A stretch of 55,848 bases of DNA. Origin: an uncultured Bacteroidota bacterium. Its GTDB lineage: Bacteria; Bacteroidota; Bacteroidia; Bacteroidales; UBA12481. Both the position numbers and the translations under genes were made by a program. Shown here in pieces: positions 8,216 to 16,993 of this stretch (positions within the stretch are counted from its first letter, which is position 1; each line of letters starts with the position of its first letter). The notes under the pieces are model-generated. The model worked only from the letters and a program-made list of their open reading frames with translations. It ran no database searches and was not told the origin of the DNA. The stretch lies in contig CAINOB010000082.1 of NCBI GenBank assembly GCA_903851365.1, forward strand, positions 71,590 to 127,437, written 5' to 3'.

Positions 8216-9718
8216 TTATTTACGTCTTAGCCCTTCAATCAGCACTTTCCAACGCCGGTTCAGGTCAGGTGAAATATTAAGCAGGAGTGTTGCCCCGATG
8301 AATACGGCTGAAATTGCTGCACTTCGTACTCCGATATCGAATATCAGAGACAGGTAATGATGATTTGCGCGATATAAATCAGGGATCAGAATAGCCGGAA
8401 CATATGCGGCGACCGCTATCACGATGGCTATTAAATGTTTCCAGGTATAAGGCTGCATACCGTAGCGCCGCCAAAGGAAAATATATCGCATGAGAGCATA
8501 AAAAAGCGCCGAAATAGCCGATGCCAGTGCAGCTCCGGCGATACCCATCACAGGAATCAGAATCAGGTTGGTGGCTAAAACCAATATACCGAATGCAACC
8601 ACAAACATGGCCAGTAAACGGTAATGGCTGCTTGTGGCCATAATCGATCCGCTGATGCCTGAGGCCATGATAAACAGATTGGATATTCCCATGTAAAAAA
8701 TCACGTACCTGCCAGTGGCATAGCTATCAGGGATCATGTGGAATATATTTTTCACGTTTCCCCAGATTCCGATAAAGATCAGGAGTCCGAATATCAGCTG
8801 ATGCAGACTGGTATCACGATACAGACGGTCAATGGCATCGTGGTCGCCATCCTTCCAGTGCTGTCCGGTGACTACGGCAGAGATCTTGGAAACCGACCGG
8901 ATCGGGATCGATACGAGCGTACCATAAAAGGCCATCCTGCCGTATGTACCTAATTCTTCCAGCCCCAGCATATCGTTGATCAGTATTCTATCGAGATAAA
9001 GAATCAGAATATTGCTGAATGCGATGGTAATTCCGAAAAAAGCAACGCTAACCACCGATTTCGATAGTTCCGGTGTGAGAAATCCGGGTTGTGGCCTGAT
9101 TTGGAATTCCCCGTCTTTCATCAGCAAAATGGCGATGATAATTCCCGGTAGCGAAAGTGCTGCAGTGTAAAATAGGATAAAGGCCGAGAACTTAAACAGA
9201 CCGGCTACAAAAGCCAGTATTACGATCAGCATGAGCACTCTCTGGACAAACTCCTTCAGAAAAATGCCTCTTACGGCATTCATCAGAACAGAATAGTAGA
9301 TATCGATAACCAGGTAGATGGTGGTAAAGGCGGTTAGCGGGATAATAAAATCGACATATTTGACCAGCAGGCCTGCACTGTCAGGATTTTCGCCGATAAT
9401 CCAGGGCCTGAGTATGAAATACAGGATCAGGGCCAGCAGAAAACCAGCCATATTTACCCAGAAAAGGATACCGAAAAAGCCATTGTGATGATTTGCCTTA
9501 TTCCGGAACCATGGAAAAAGCCTGATGGTGACATTATTAAGGCCCATGGTTGCAAGTGTGGCGAATACCAGCGACCAGGAAGTCAGCAGTTCAATTACCC
9601 CGTTTTGCGCTTTGGTGAAATAATTCGGCAGCAGCAGTCCGGCAGTAACAAACCCTATGGCGACGCCAATATATGAATAGATGGATCCTTTAATGCTCTG
9701 TTTTTCAATAATGCCCAC
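8216..9718 (-). CDS. Wzx-type polysaccharide flippase
   Basis: About 500 residues with 12-14 predicted membrane helices, MOP/MATE-like polysaccharide biosynthesis family. It should flip an undecaprenol-linked oligosaccharide across the inner membrane. Relatives start M-GII-x-KQ-x-IKG-x-IYSY-x-G; here that sequence is preceded by GTG at 9718, so I prefer this start. A TTG at 9748 in the same frame is the longer alternative, and no ATG is available. First gene of the minus-strand nonulosonate operon and divergent from ftsX, with only about 90 bp between the starts for both promoters. Its position suggests export of the nonulosonate-bearing glycan. Confidence 0.85.
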   Translation of the reverse strand: MGIIEKQSIKGSIYSYIGVAIGFVTAGLLLPNYFTKAQNGVIELLTSWSLVFATLATMGLNNVTIRLFPWFRNKANHHNGFFGILFWVNMAGFLLALILYFILRPWIIGENPDSAGLLVKYVDFIIPLTAFTTIYLVIDIYYSVLMNAVRGIFLKEFVQRVLMLIVILAFVAGLFKFSAFILFYTAALSLPGIIIAILLMKDGEFQIRPQPGFLTPELSKSVVSVAFFGITIAFSNILILYLDRILINDMLGLEELGTYGRMAFYGTLVSIPIRSVSKISAVVTGQHWKDGDHDAIDRLYRDTSLHQLIFGLLIFIGIWGNVKNIFHMIPDSYATGRYVIFYMGISNLFIMASGISGSIMATSSHYRLLAMFVVAFGILVLATNLILIPVMGIAGAALASAISALFYALMRYIFLWRRYGMQPYTWKHLIAIVIAVAAYVPAILIPDLYRANHHYLSLIFDIGVRSAAISAVFIGATLLLNISPDLNRRWKVLIEGLRRK

Positions 9719-9812
9719 GTAAGGAGGATTTTGGTTTAAAAATAGCAATTTGCGGTCACCTTCCGTTGGTTACCCAAATCTTTGTAATTTAGGCGCTGTA
9801 TTTGAAACAGGC

Positions 9813-10691
9813 ATGACGAAAAAACAGCAGGCGGCACCCACAGTCAGACTACGAAATTCCTATGTTACCACGGTGGTAAGCATAGCCATGGTATTGCTTC
9901 TGTTAAGTTTGCTGGGTTTGCTGATTTTGAATGCACGGCTGATCGGGGATTATGTTAAGGAAAACATCGGATTTTCAGTGATCCTGAAGGATGAGGTGCG
10001 TGAAGCCGATATAATTCAATTGAAAAAAACTTTCGAAGCCAGTCCGGCAGTGAAGGGAACGACTTTTGTTTCAGCCCAAACAGCGGCCGAACAGCTGGAA
10101 AAGGAGCTTGGTGAAAACTTTCTTGATTTTCTTGGGACAAATCCGCTAAAAGCTTCGATTGATATCAAGTTTCATGCTTCCTATGCCAATCCCGACAGCA
10201 TTGCCAAATTCGAGAAGGTTTTCAGCGCCTATCCGCAGGTGTATGAAGTTTACTATCAGGAATCGATGGTAAACCTCGTGAATCAAAATTTACGAAAGAT
10301 CAGTATCGTGATTCTGGCATTCAGCGCATTGCTGTTATTGATTTCTATTGCTTTATTCAACAATACTATTCGACTTCTGGTATATAGTAAACGGTTTATT
10401 ATTAAGACGATGCAGCTGGTTGGGGCTACCCGGAAATATATTCTCAGGCCATTTATAGTCAGGGGATTAATGAACGGACTTTTTGGTTCGGCTTTGGCTT
10501 CACTGTTACTTCTCGGGGTGATTTACATTGCGCGGCGACAGATGCCTGAGGTTTTGCAATTCACAGATTCAATGACTATTGCGATGCTTATTTTTATGAT
10601 ATTTATCGTCGGGATTGTATTATCGGGGATCACAACCATACTGGCGGTGAATAAATATCTGGGTATCGACAGAGACAAGCTATATTTTTGA
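9813..10691 (+). CDS. ftsX: Cell division protein FtsX
   Basis: ABC permease-like membrane protein that pairs with the FtsE ATPase and regulates peptidoglycan hydrolases at the septum. Start taken at ATG 9813 (MTKKQQAAP, 292 residues); the upstream in-frame extension reads into the intergenic region. Topology fits: one N-terminal helix (VVSIAMVLLLLSLLGLL), an extracytoplasmic domain with VILKDEVREADIIQLKK, then three C-terminal helices including KTMQLVGATRKYILRPFIVRG, the conserved FtsX cytoplasmic loop. ftsE is not adjacent, which is usual in Bacteroidota. Followed by DUF3098, uppP, truB and queA in the order common in this phylum. Confidence 0.92.
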   Translation: MTKKQQAAPTVRLRNSYVTTVVSIAMVLLLLSLLGLLILNARLIGDYVKENIGFSVILKDEVREADIIQLKKTFEASPAVKGTTFVSAQTAAEQLEKELGENFLDFLGTNPLKASIDIKFHASYANPDSIAKFEKVFSAYPQVYEVYYQESMVNLVNQNLRKISIVILAFSALLLLISIALFNNTIRLLVYSKRFIIKTMQLVGATRKYILRPFIVRGLMNGLFGSALASLLLLGVIYIARRQMPEVLQFTDSMTIAMLIFMIFIVGIVLSGITTILAVNKYLGIDRDKLYF

Positions 10692-10711
10692 TTAAGAATT
10701 AATTTACAACA

Positions 10712-10999
10712 ATGGCAGATAAAAAAGTGGTTGTCAAGCTCAAGGAGGAACCGACACCAAAGAAGCAAGAATTCTTTGTTTTCACAAAGCTTAATTATCA
10801 GATGCTTATAGCAGGACTGGTGATCTTGTTGATCGGATTTTTGCTAATGGCAGGCGGCGGGTCGAATGATCCGGCAAAATTTGACCCGGCAATGTTTAGT
10901 TTCCGGAGAGTAACCCTGGGACCGGTGATCACACTCATCGGGTTTATTATTGAGGGAGTTGCCATTATGTATCGCCCGAAAACCAAAAAGGAAGAATAA
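10712..10999 (+). CDS. DUF3098 small membrane protein
   Basis: 95 residues. A charged N-terminus (KKVVVKLKEEPTPKKQEFF) is followed by two membrane helices (MLIAGLVILLIGFLLMAGGG and VTLGPVITLIGFIIEGVAIM) with a short loop of the DPAKFDP type. Bacteroidota carry this protein between ftsX and uppP. Function unknown; the constant neighbourhood suggests envelope or division work. It lies 20 bp after ftsX and 3 bp before uppP, clearly in one operon. Confidence 0.88.
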   Translation: MADKKVVVKLKEEPTPKKQEFFVFTKLNYQMLIAGLVILLIGFLLMAGGGSNDPAKFDPAMFSFRRVTLGPVITLIGFIIEGVAIMYRPKTKKEE

Positions 11000-11002
11000 C
11001 AG

Positions 11003-11809
11003 ATGGATTGGCTGCAAGCGTTAATTCTTGGTTTGGTCCAGGGCCTTACCGAGTTTCTCCCGGTCAGCAGTTCGGGTCATCTTGAACTGGGGAAAGCATT
11101 ACTTGGCATTGAAGGGGAATCCAATATCACCTTTACCGTAATTGTTCACGGGGCAACAGTTTTATCGACTTTGGTGGTCTTCTGGAAAGAGATCTGGCGC
11201 CTGTTAAAGGGCACCTTTGCCTTTAAGCTCAACGACGAAACTCAATATGTTCTTAAAATAGTGGTATCGATGCTGCCGGTATTACTGGTTGGGATTTTCC
11301 TGGAAAGCTGGCTGGAGACTTTTTTCACTGGTAAAACCGTGTTTGTCGGTTTTATGCTATTGGTCACAGCCGGTATTTTATCGCTCACCTATTTTGTTAA
11401 AGTCAAAGTAACAGATAAACCCATCACTTATCGCTCAGCCTTCATAATCGGCGTTGCTCAGGCGATTGCCACACTTCCAGGGGTTAGCCGGTCGGGTTCC
11501 ACAATTGCAACCGGAATGTTGCTCGGGATCGATAAGAAGCTTGTAGCCCAATTTTCTTTCCTGATGGTTTTAGTACCTGTCATTGGAGCCAATCTGCTGC
11601 AGATATACAAAGCCCATGAGGCGGGTCCGATAAGTATGGCGGGCAATCACGCGTTCCCAATTGTGGTTGGTTTCATTGCAGCTTTTCTTACGGGATTGCT
11701 GGCCTGTTCGTGGATGGTAAAACTCGTAAAAAAAGGTAAGCTGATCTGGTTCGCGGTTTACTGTGTTGTTATTGGGCTGGTCACTATCGCGGTGGGATTA
11801 TTAAAATAA
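11003..11809 (+). CDS. uppP: Undecaprenyl-diphosphatase UppP/BacA
   Basis: Integral inner-membrane enzyme that dephosphorylates undecaprenyl diphosphate to recycle the lipid carrier for peptidoglycan and surface glycans. 268 residues. The catalytic signatures are both present: EFLPVSSSGH (residues 17-26) and PGVSRSGST (159-167). Several membrane helices are evident. Its stop codon begins the heptamer array that leads into truB. Confidence 0.95.
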   Translation: MDWLQALILGLVQGLTEFLPVSSSGHLELGKALLGIEGESNITFTVIVHGATVLSTLVVFWKEIWRLLKGTFAFKLNDETQYVLKIVVSMLPVLLVGIFLESWLETFFTGKTVFVGFMLLVTAGILSLTYFVKVKVTDKPITYRSAFIIGVAQAIATLPGVSRSGSTIATGMLLGIDKKLVAQFSFLMVLVPVIGANLLQIYKAHEAGPISMAGNHAFPIVVGFIAAFLTGLLACSWMVKLVKKGKLIWFAVYCVVIGLVTIAVGLLK

Positions 11810-11833
11810 TGACGGGTGACAAGTGACGAGTGA
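11810..11833. repeat. Heptamer tandem array at the uppP-truB junction
   Basis: Units TGACGGG, TGACAAG, TGACGAG, then TGA, directly after the uppP stop. An ATG that overlaps the uppP stop (11809) hits a TGA after five codons within the array. The truB frame has no ATG and must use GTG 11823, which is itself part of the array. Confidence 0.8.
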
Positions 11834-12524
11834 AAAACTTTGTGGACAGGACTACCTTGATGGTCAGATTCTGATTTTTGATAAGCCATATACCTGGACC
11901 TCTTTTTTCCTGGTTAAGAAGGTGAGGGGAACTTTGCAGAGGAGGTTCGGTATCAGGAAGCTGAAGGTTGGGCATGCCGGAACGCTTGATCCGCTTGCCA
12001 CCGGACTGATGATTATTGCGACAGGCAAGGCTACCAAGAGGATTGATGAATTACAGGCTGGCGAAAAGGAGTATTTTGCTACTATCCGCCTGGGTGCCAC
12101 CACCCCCGGGTTCGATCTGGAAAAAGAAATCGACGCTGTTTTTCCTACTGAACATATTACCATTGAAATGGTGACTGAAGCCCTGAAAAAGCTAACGGGC
12201 GATATCGACCAGATTCCCCCGGTATACAGTGCCAAGAAAGTGGAGGGGGAGCGAGCGTATGATAAGGCCAGGAGGGGCGAGGATCAGGAACTTGAGCCCA
12301 AGCGGGTTTTTATCAAAGAGGTTGAGCTGATCGATTTTTCGCTTCCAGATGTTCGTATCAGAATTACCTGTTCGCGTGGTACCTATATCCGCGCAATTGC
12401 CCGGGATCTTGGATTATTGCTGGGTTCGGGAGCTCATCTTACAGAACTTCGACGGTCGAAAAGCGGAGATTTTACTTTAGATAACGCGCTGATCTTCGAC
12501 GACTTTCAAAAAATGTTGTTTTAA
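11823..12524 (+). CDS. truB: tRNA pseudouridine(55) synthase TruB
   Basis: Makes pseudouridine 55 in the T-loop of tRNAs. 233 residues. Core signs: FDKPYTWTSF, KLKVGHAGTLDPLATG with the catalytic Asp at about 56, then GEKEYFATIRLG and the RNA-contact segment CSRGTYIRAIARDLG. The only usable start is GTG 11823, inside a heptamer array; it adds about nine non-family residues (MTSEKLCGQ) before the conserved part. An array expansion or contraction would change the frame of the start, so expression may be variable. Operon with uppP. Confidence 0.93.
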   Translation: MTSEKLCGQDYLDGQILIFDKPYTWTSFFLVKKVRGTLQRRFGIRKLKVGHAGTLDPLATGLMIIATGKATKRIDELQAGEKEYFATIRLGATTPGFDLEKEIDAVFPTEHITIEMVTEALKKLTGDIDQIPPVYSAKKVEGERAYDKARRGEDQELEPKRVFIKEVELIDFSLPDVRIRITCSRGTYIRAIARDLGLLLGSGAHLTELRRSKSGDFTLDNALIFDDFQKMLF

Positions 12525-12581
12525 ACGCAACAAACACGGTTTTGCCCCGTATAAAGGCAACTCACTAGAAAACTTTTTTTT

Positions 12582-13631
12582 ATGAAATTATCAAAGTTCC
12601 GGTATACCCTTCCCGATAAGCTAATCGCGTTGCATCCTTCTGAAAATCGTGATGAATCACGATTACTGGTTCTGAATCGTAAAACCGGTGAAGTGGACCA
12701 CAAAGTTTTCAAGGATGTACTGGGCTATTTTGAGAATAACGACGTGATGGTTTTCAATGACACCCGCGTTTTCCCAGCCAGATTACGTGGAAATAAAGAG
12801 AAAACCGGCGCCGAAATCGAAGTATTCCTTCTCAGGGAGCTGAACCGTGAACAAAGATTATGGGATGTTCTGGTTGATCCTGCCCGTAAAATCCGCATCG
12901 GAAATAAACTTTATTTTGGCGAAGAGGATATGCTGGTTGCCGAAGTGATCGATAACACCACATCACGCGGCCGTACCCTGAGGTTTCTTTTCGACGGGCC
13001 TTATGATGAATTCAAGAAAACACTTTTTGAACTGGGCGAAACTCCGCTGCCAAAATTCATTAAACGCGATGTTGTTCCTGAAGACCGCGAACGTTACCAG
13101 ACCATCTTTGCCAAACACGAAGGTGCTGTTGCCGCTCCTACTGCCGGAATGCATTTCAGCCGCGAACTGATGAAACGGCTCGAAATAAAAGGCGTGGATT
13201 TTGCTTTTGTGACACTCCATGTTGGCCTTGGAAATTTCAGGTCGGTAGATGTTGAGGACCTGACCAAGCATAAGATGGATTCTGAGCAGATTATCATTAC
13301 CGAAGAAGCAGCAAAAATAGTTAATGCCGCTAAAGAACTTCGTCAGCGGGTTTGCGCTGTAGGCACCACCACCATGCGGACGCTGGAAAGTTCAGTTTCC
13401 ACTGATGGATTCCTAAAGCCTTACAATGGCTGGACGAATAAATTCCTTTTTCCTCCTTATGATTTCTCTGTCGCAGACAGCATGATATCTAACTTTCATC
13501 TTCCGCTAACAACACTTCTGATGATGGTTGCCGCTTTCGCAGGATTTGATCCGCTTATGAATGCCTACCAGGTGGCTATTAAAGAGAAGTACCGCTTTGG
13601 CACCTATGGCGATGCGATGTTAATTATTTAG
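12582..13631 (+). CDS. queA: tRNA queuosine synthesis enzyme QueA
   Basis: S-adenosylmethionine:tRNA ribosyltransferase-isomerase; transfers and isomerises the ribosyl moiety of SAM to preQ1 at tRNA position 34, giving epoxyqueuosine. 349 residues, normal length. Signs: [45 protein letters not shown] and [11 protein letters not shown]. The 57-bp gap from truB contains a small ACGG/CCGT hairpin and an A/T-rich ribosome-binding region. The stop codon TAG lies inside a perfect palindrome (13620-13649). Confidence 0.95.
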   Translation: MKLSKFRYTLPDKLIALHPSENRDESRLLVLNRKTGEVDHKVFKDVLGYFENNDVMVFNDTRVFPARLRGNKEKTGAEIEVFLLRELNREQRLWDVLVDPARKIRIGNKLYFGEEDMLVAEVIDNTTSRGRTLRFLFDGPYDEFKKTLFELGETPLPKFIKRDVVPEDRERYQTIFAKHEGAVAAPTAGMHFSRELMKRLEIKGVDFAFVTLHVGLGNFRSVDVEDLTKHKMDSEQIIITEEAAKIVNAAKELRQRVCAVGTTTMRTLESSVSTDGFLKPYNGWTNKFLFPPYDFSVADSMISNFHLPLTTLLMMVAAFAGFDPLMNAYQVAIKEKYRFGTYGDAMLII

Positions 13632-13649
13632 CGTTCGCTAAATAATTAA
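13620..13649 (+). other. Perfect 14-bp inverted repeat across the queA stop codon
   Basis: TTAATTATTTAGCG (13620-13633), two-base loop, CGCTAAATAATTAA (13636-13649). The queA stop TAG is bases 13629-13631 in the left arm. The right arm leads into A-rich rather than T-rich sequence, so this is not a classic intrinsic terminator, though it could stop or protect the transcript end. Confidence 0.75.
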
Positions 13650-13655
13650 TTAAAG

Positions 13656-13835
13656 GTTCGGCTAGCGCCTCACTAATAGGTCGCTTCGCTCCTAACAGGG
13701 TCGGCTACGCCTCCCTAACAGGCTCCCTTCGGTCGCTAACTATTAATTAGTGAGCGAAGCGAACCTTTTAGCGAACGGAGTGAGCCTATTAGGAGCGAAG
13801 CGACTTATTAGCCGAGCGAATGCGAGGCCTCTTAG
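13656..13835. repeat. Field of modular inverted repeats between queA and a UDG gene
   Basis: Four modules of about 19-23 bp in one orientation, each ending CTAAYA/T (for example GGTCGCTTCGCTCCTAACA). After a centre near 13741 come four modules in the opposite orientation, each opening with TTAG (for example TTAGGAGCGAAGCGAC). The second left module pairs almost perfectly with the third right module, and other modules can pair in several alternative ways, so the whole can fold as one long hairpin or as several small ones. No coding frame explains it. The last few bases overlap the end of the UDG gene. Confidence 0.7.
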
Positions 13836-14422
13836 ATATGGGGACTATGGTGCTGAGGGTCAACCAACTCGCGATACTTCTGCACAACGAGCTTCATGTC
13901 TTCCCAAACATCTTTTTTAAGATCTGGATTGCGGAGCAGCGCCGATGGATGATAAGTTGGCATCACATGAAACTGTTCCCATTTCAGCCATTTGCCTCGT
14001 ACCTGCGAGATTTTTCCTTCGGGATCGATGAGTCCCTTGAGTGCCGTACCACCCAATAATAGGATGATTGATGGCTGAATCAGTTCTATCTGGAGCAGCA
14101 GGAAAGGAAGGCAAGTGGTGCGTTCATCAGGGGTTGGATCGCGGTTTTCGGGTGGCCGGCACTTGACAATATTGGCAATGAAAACATTTTCATCTCTCGA
14201 AAAGCCGCCTGCAGCAAGGATCTTGTCGAGAAGCTGACCCGACTTACCTACAAAAGGCAGTCCCTGCTTATCTTCCTCTTCGCCCGGACCTTCGCCGATA
14301 ACCATCAGCTCGGCATAGGGATTCCCGGTTCCGAAAACTGCGCGTGACCTGTGCTGATGAAGTCCGCACCGGTTACAGGTGCGAATTTCATCGGACAACC
14401 GCTGAAATTGCTTTTCAATCAA
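13832..14422 (-). CDS. Family 4 uracil-DNA glycosylase (4Fe-4S)
   Basis: Removes uracil from DNA to start base excision repair. 196 residues. Motif 1 GEGPGEEED (43-51) and motif 2 HPSALL (158-163) place it in family 4. Four cysteines at 16, 19, 88 and 104 (CNRC, VKCRPP, TTCLPF) are placed as iron-sulfur ligands. The start is TTG 14422, overlapping the stop of the M6 protease gene as TTGA; no upstream ATG exists in frame. This implies translational coupling of a repair enzyme to a secreted protease, which is odd functionally. Confidence 0.9.
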   Translation of the reverse strand: MIEKQFQRLSDEIRTCNRCGLHQHRSRAVFGTGNPYAELMVIGEGPGEEEDKQGLPFVGKSGQLLDKILAAGGFSRDENVFIANIVKCRPPENRDPTPDERTTCLPFLLLQIELIQPSIILLLGGTALKGLIDPEGKISQVRGKWLKWEQFHVMPTYHPSALLRNPDLKKDVWEDMKLVVQKYRELVDPQHHSPHI

Positions 14423-16968
14423 TTTTGTTTAATTAAAGATCTTACAGTAACCTCATTACCTGTTTCTACAACAAGGTAATACACTCCAGCAGAGAGACCC
14501 CTGAGACTGATCTTCTCCTGCCCGGAAGTAAAATTATGCCGGATATCTGACCATATTGCCCTGCCATCTGCAGTGATCAGCTTTAGTGTTGCCTCACCGG
14601 AATTGTTACCGGAAATGTTGAGGGTGGTTTCATCTTTAGCCGGATTAGGGTACATATTTATCGCCAATCCGACCTGGTTCTCATTGATACCCGAAGTGGC
14701 AACCTCATCAATCACCACATTGTCGATAGCGGCACCAAATCCTGTTGAATTGCCGTCGTCGCCATCAGAATATTCAAATCCCAATTGTGCTTCCGAGGTA
14801 TAACTTTCGGCAGGGATCTCAATATTAAACCGATTCCAAACGTATAAAGCACTGGTTCCGCAGGTTTCCATATCGATAATTTTTACCCACGGTGAAGTTC
14901 TGGCCGTCCGGTAAAAGATTTTCAGGCTGTCGTGTTGTTGCCAACTTTTAAAAGCATAATCAAAATGGGCAAATACCTTGGTCTTGCCAAAAAGGTTAAG
15001 GCGGGGAGTTATTGCAAAATCGGAGCAAACAGTGCCATATCCGGCGGCAATGGAATTCACTCCGATGAATTTAGAAGGATTCGTGGTCTCCATTCCCAGG
15101 TCGTTATCATCGCCCCACCGGAACCCGTCAACATTGTCTTTGATAATCCAGCCATGCCCCGGAAGTTCAAAATTTTCTTTATAAGGAAGTAACTTAACAC
15201 AGGTTGGAGTGTATATCACTTTATTGCTTTGACCAGATTCACCCTTGTTCTGACCTTCATAAAAGGCAGAAACCGAGTAATCGTAAGTCACCTTATCAAA
15301 GACCTTTGTATCGCAAAATGAATTTTGGGTAGTGCTTGCGTACAGGATACCATCGCGATAAACGTGATAGCCTTTTAAATCAGGAGAAACAATGGCTGTC
15401 CAATAAAGATCGACAGTGCCCGAACCCGGATTATAACATAAATTGACAGGAGTAAACAGGTTGGGTATAGTTACCTCAAAGCGGATCGAATCCCCCGCAA
15501 TTGATATATCTGACAAGTTCAGACCGCCTTTACTGCCCTCGCCTGAGTGGTAGAGAAAACAAAAAGGATCGGTATTGTCATTGATGGCATTTATTCCGGG
15601 AGCAGACATGGCTGCCAGGTTGATGCTGCCTTCAGCTGTCATTGAACCACCAGGCCGATAAATATAAACCTCATCCGGTGGACCGCCGGCATTGCCGTTT
15701 CCAGCTGTCTGGTTAATCCGGTATACTAAAAGACCGGTACCGGGAACGGAGGAGTCATAGCGACCCGATTTTTTCCTGTATTCCAGAACGAAGTATTCAT
15801 CCTTACTGAAAGGGGATTTAATTTTAAAGAGATTATTCTTCGCCTCGCTGAGGGGTTTTAGTGAATAGACCCCTGATTTCGTAATCTCAGGAAGCGTATC
15901 AATCCAGTGATTGTATTTGTATTTTAAAAATCCGCAAATGCCTTGCGGTGGATCTGCGGATCCGCACATCAGGCACCAGGTTCCGACCGCATCAGGACCA
16001 GTTTTGGTGCTGGAATAATGATAGAGGTCGGGGGCTCCAAAAGCATGAGCGATTTCATGACAAAGGGTGCCAGTGCCGAACCCCTCTTCCATAGTAAGAA
16101 TATAGTTGCTGATTTTAGCCCCATTGATCCGGACATCATAAGTGAACAGGCCCCATTCGTGCGGCCATAACAGATCGGACCAGGCTGATGATTGCCCCCT
16201 GATCACAAAACACACATTATCGAGGATTCCGTCATTATTCATGTCCACATTAAGATTTGCGGGTATTTGATTCTGCACAAATTCAACCGCTCTTTTCAGC
16301 ATGCCATGCTCCCGTTCGGCTACGTCACCGTCGTACCCGCCGGGATTAGCAGCTGATTTGGGCAGATAATAATTTCTCGGAAAGATATCCTTGTAAGATA
16401 CTGTTATACTATCAGGGCTGGCAGGGAAATGAGAGACCTCCAGATCCAGCGTATTGTAGGATATTTCATTAAAAAAATCCCGAACAGAAGAATGATCTGT
16501 TGCTGACCAGAGCTGCTTAAAATGGCCCCGGTTGTAAGTAAAAACAGAGTCGTCGGCGAAGGAGATATAGATGCAAAGGCTATTAACAATTCCCGTGGTT
16601 TGGGTTTGGTTGGTTGACTTAAGATGTGCATTGTGGTTATTCCGAAGTTCGGCATAAAGATGATCCGAGATCTTTGCTTCATTGTCCAGACCAACATTAG
16701 CAGGATTTACGGTCCCGGCAACATATTTTGATGGGACCACTTTATCACCTGATATAATGCCATAATAAAAGTATCCGTCAACCGGATTCATAACAATCGT
16801 GTACCCATTTGCATCATGAAGGCGATGATAATATTCATCGCCCGAGCCCAGGCAATGAATAACTTTCCCATTGGGCTGGATAATTGTCTGCGGAATATTT
16901 TTCACATTATCTGCGAAAATAAGTCCGGCATTCAACAACCCTATAATCAACAGGATCAGCCTTCTCAT
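14419..16968 (-). CDS. M6-family metalloprotease with T9SS sorting domain (copy 1)
   Basis: 849 residues, secreted. Signal peptide (1-19), an N-terminal prodomain-like part, then the M6 (immune inhibitor A-like) domain with HEIAHAFG zinc motif (His 304, Glu 305, His 308) and GAPDLYH after it. A fibronectin-like module (KGYHVYRDGILYASTT) and a jelly-roll MAM/cleaved-adhesin-like module (PYKENFELPGHGW) follow. The C-terminal T9SS type A domain (NMYPNPAKDETTLNISG, ending SLIKQN) directs secretion through the type IX system. Aligns without gaps with the next gene upstream over at least residues 1-310. Likely extracellular protein digestion. Confidence 0.9.
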   Translation of the reverse strand: MRRLILLIIGLLNAGLIFADNVKNIPQTIIQPNGKVIHCLGSGDEYYHRLHDANGYTIVMNPVDGYFYYGIISGDKVVPSKYVAGTVNPANVGLDNEAKISDHLYAELRNNHNAHLKSTNQTQTTGIVNSLCIYISFADDSVFTYNRGHFKQLWSATDHSSVRDFFNEISYNTLDLEVSHFPASPDSITVSYKDIFPRNYYLPKSAANPGGYDGDVAEREHGMLKRAVEFVQNQIPANLNVDMNNDGILDNVCFVIRGQSSAWSDLLWPHEWGLFTYDVRINGAKISNYILTMEEGFGTGTLCHEIAHAFGAPDLYHYSSTKTGPDAVGTWCLMCGSADPPQGICGFLKYKYNHWIDTLPEITKSGVYSLKPLSEAKNNLFKIKSPFSKDEYFVLEYRKKSGRYDSSVPGTGLLVYRINQTAGNGNAGGPPDEVYIYRPGGSMTAEGSINLAAMSAPGINAINDNTDPFCFLYHSGEGSKGGLNLSDISIAGDSIRFEVTIPNLFTPVNLCYNPGSGTVDLYWTAIVSPDLKGYHVYRDGILYASTTQNSFCDTKVFDKVTYDYSVSAFYEGQNKGESGQSNKVIYTPTCVKLLPYKENFELPGHGWIIKDNVDGFRWGDDNDLGMETTNPSKFIGVNSIAAGYGTVCSDFAITPRLNLFGKTKVFAHFDYAFKSWQQHDSLKIFYRTARTSPWVKIIDMETCGTSALYVWNRFNIEIPAESYTSEAQLGFEYSDGDDGNSTGFGAAIDNVVIDEVATSGINENQVGLAINMYPNPAKDETTLNISGNNSGEATLKLITADGRAIWSDIRHNFTSGQEKISLRGLSAGVYYLVVETGNEVTVRSLIKQN

Positions 16969-16993
16969 ATTAAAACACGATTAATTATTTCAA

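Noticed and set aside
13650-13835. Possible CRISPR array
   Set aside because: Units are short, vary in sequence and reverse orientation at the centre; there are no constant repeats with unique spacers and no cas genes.
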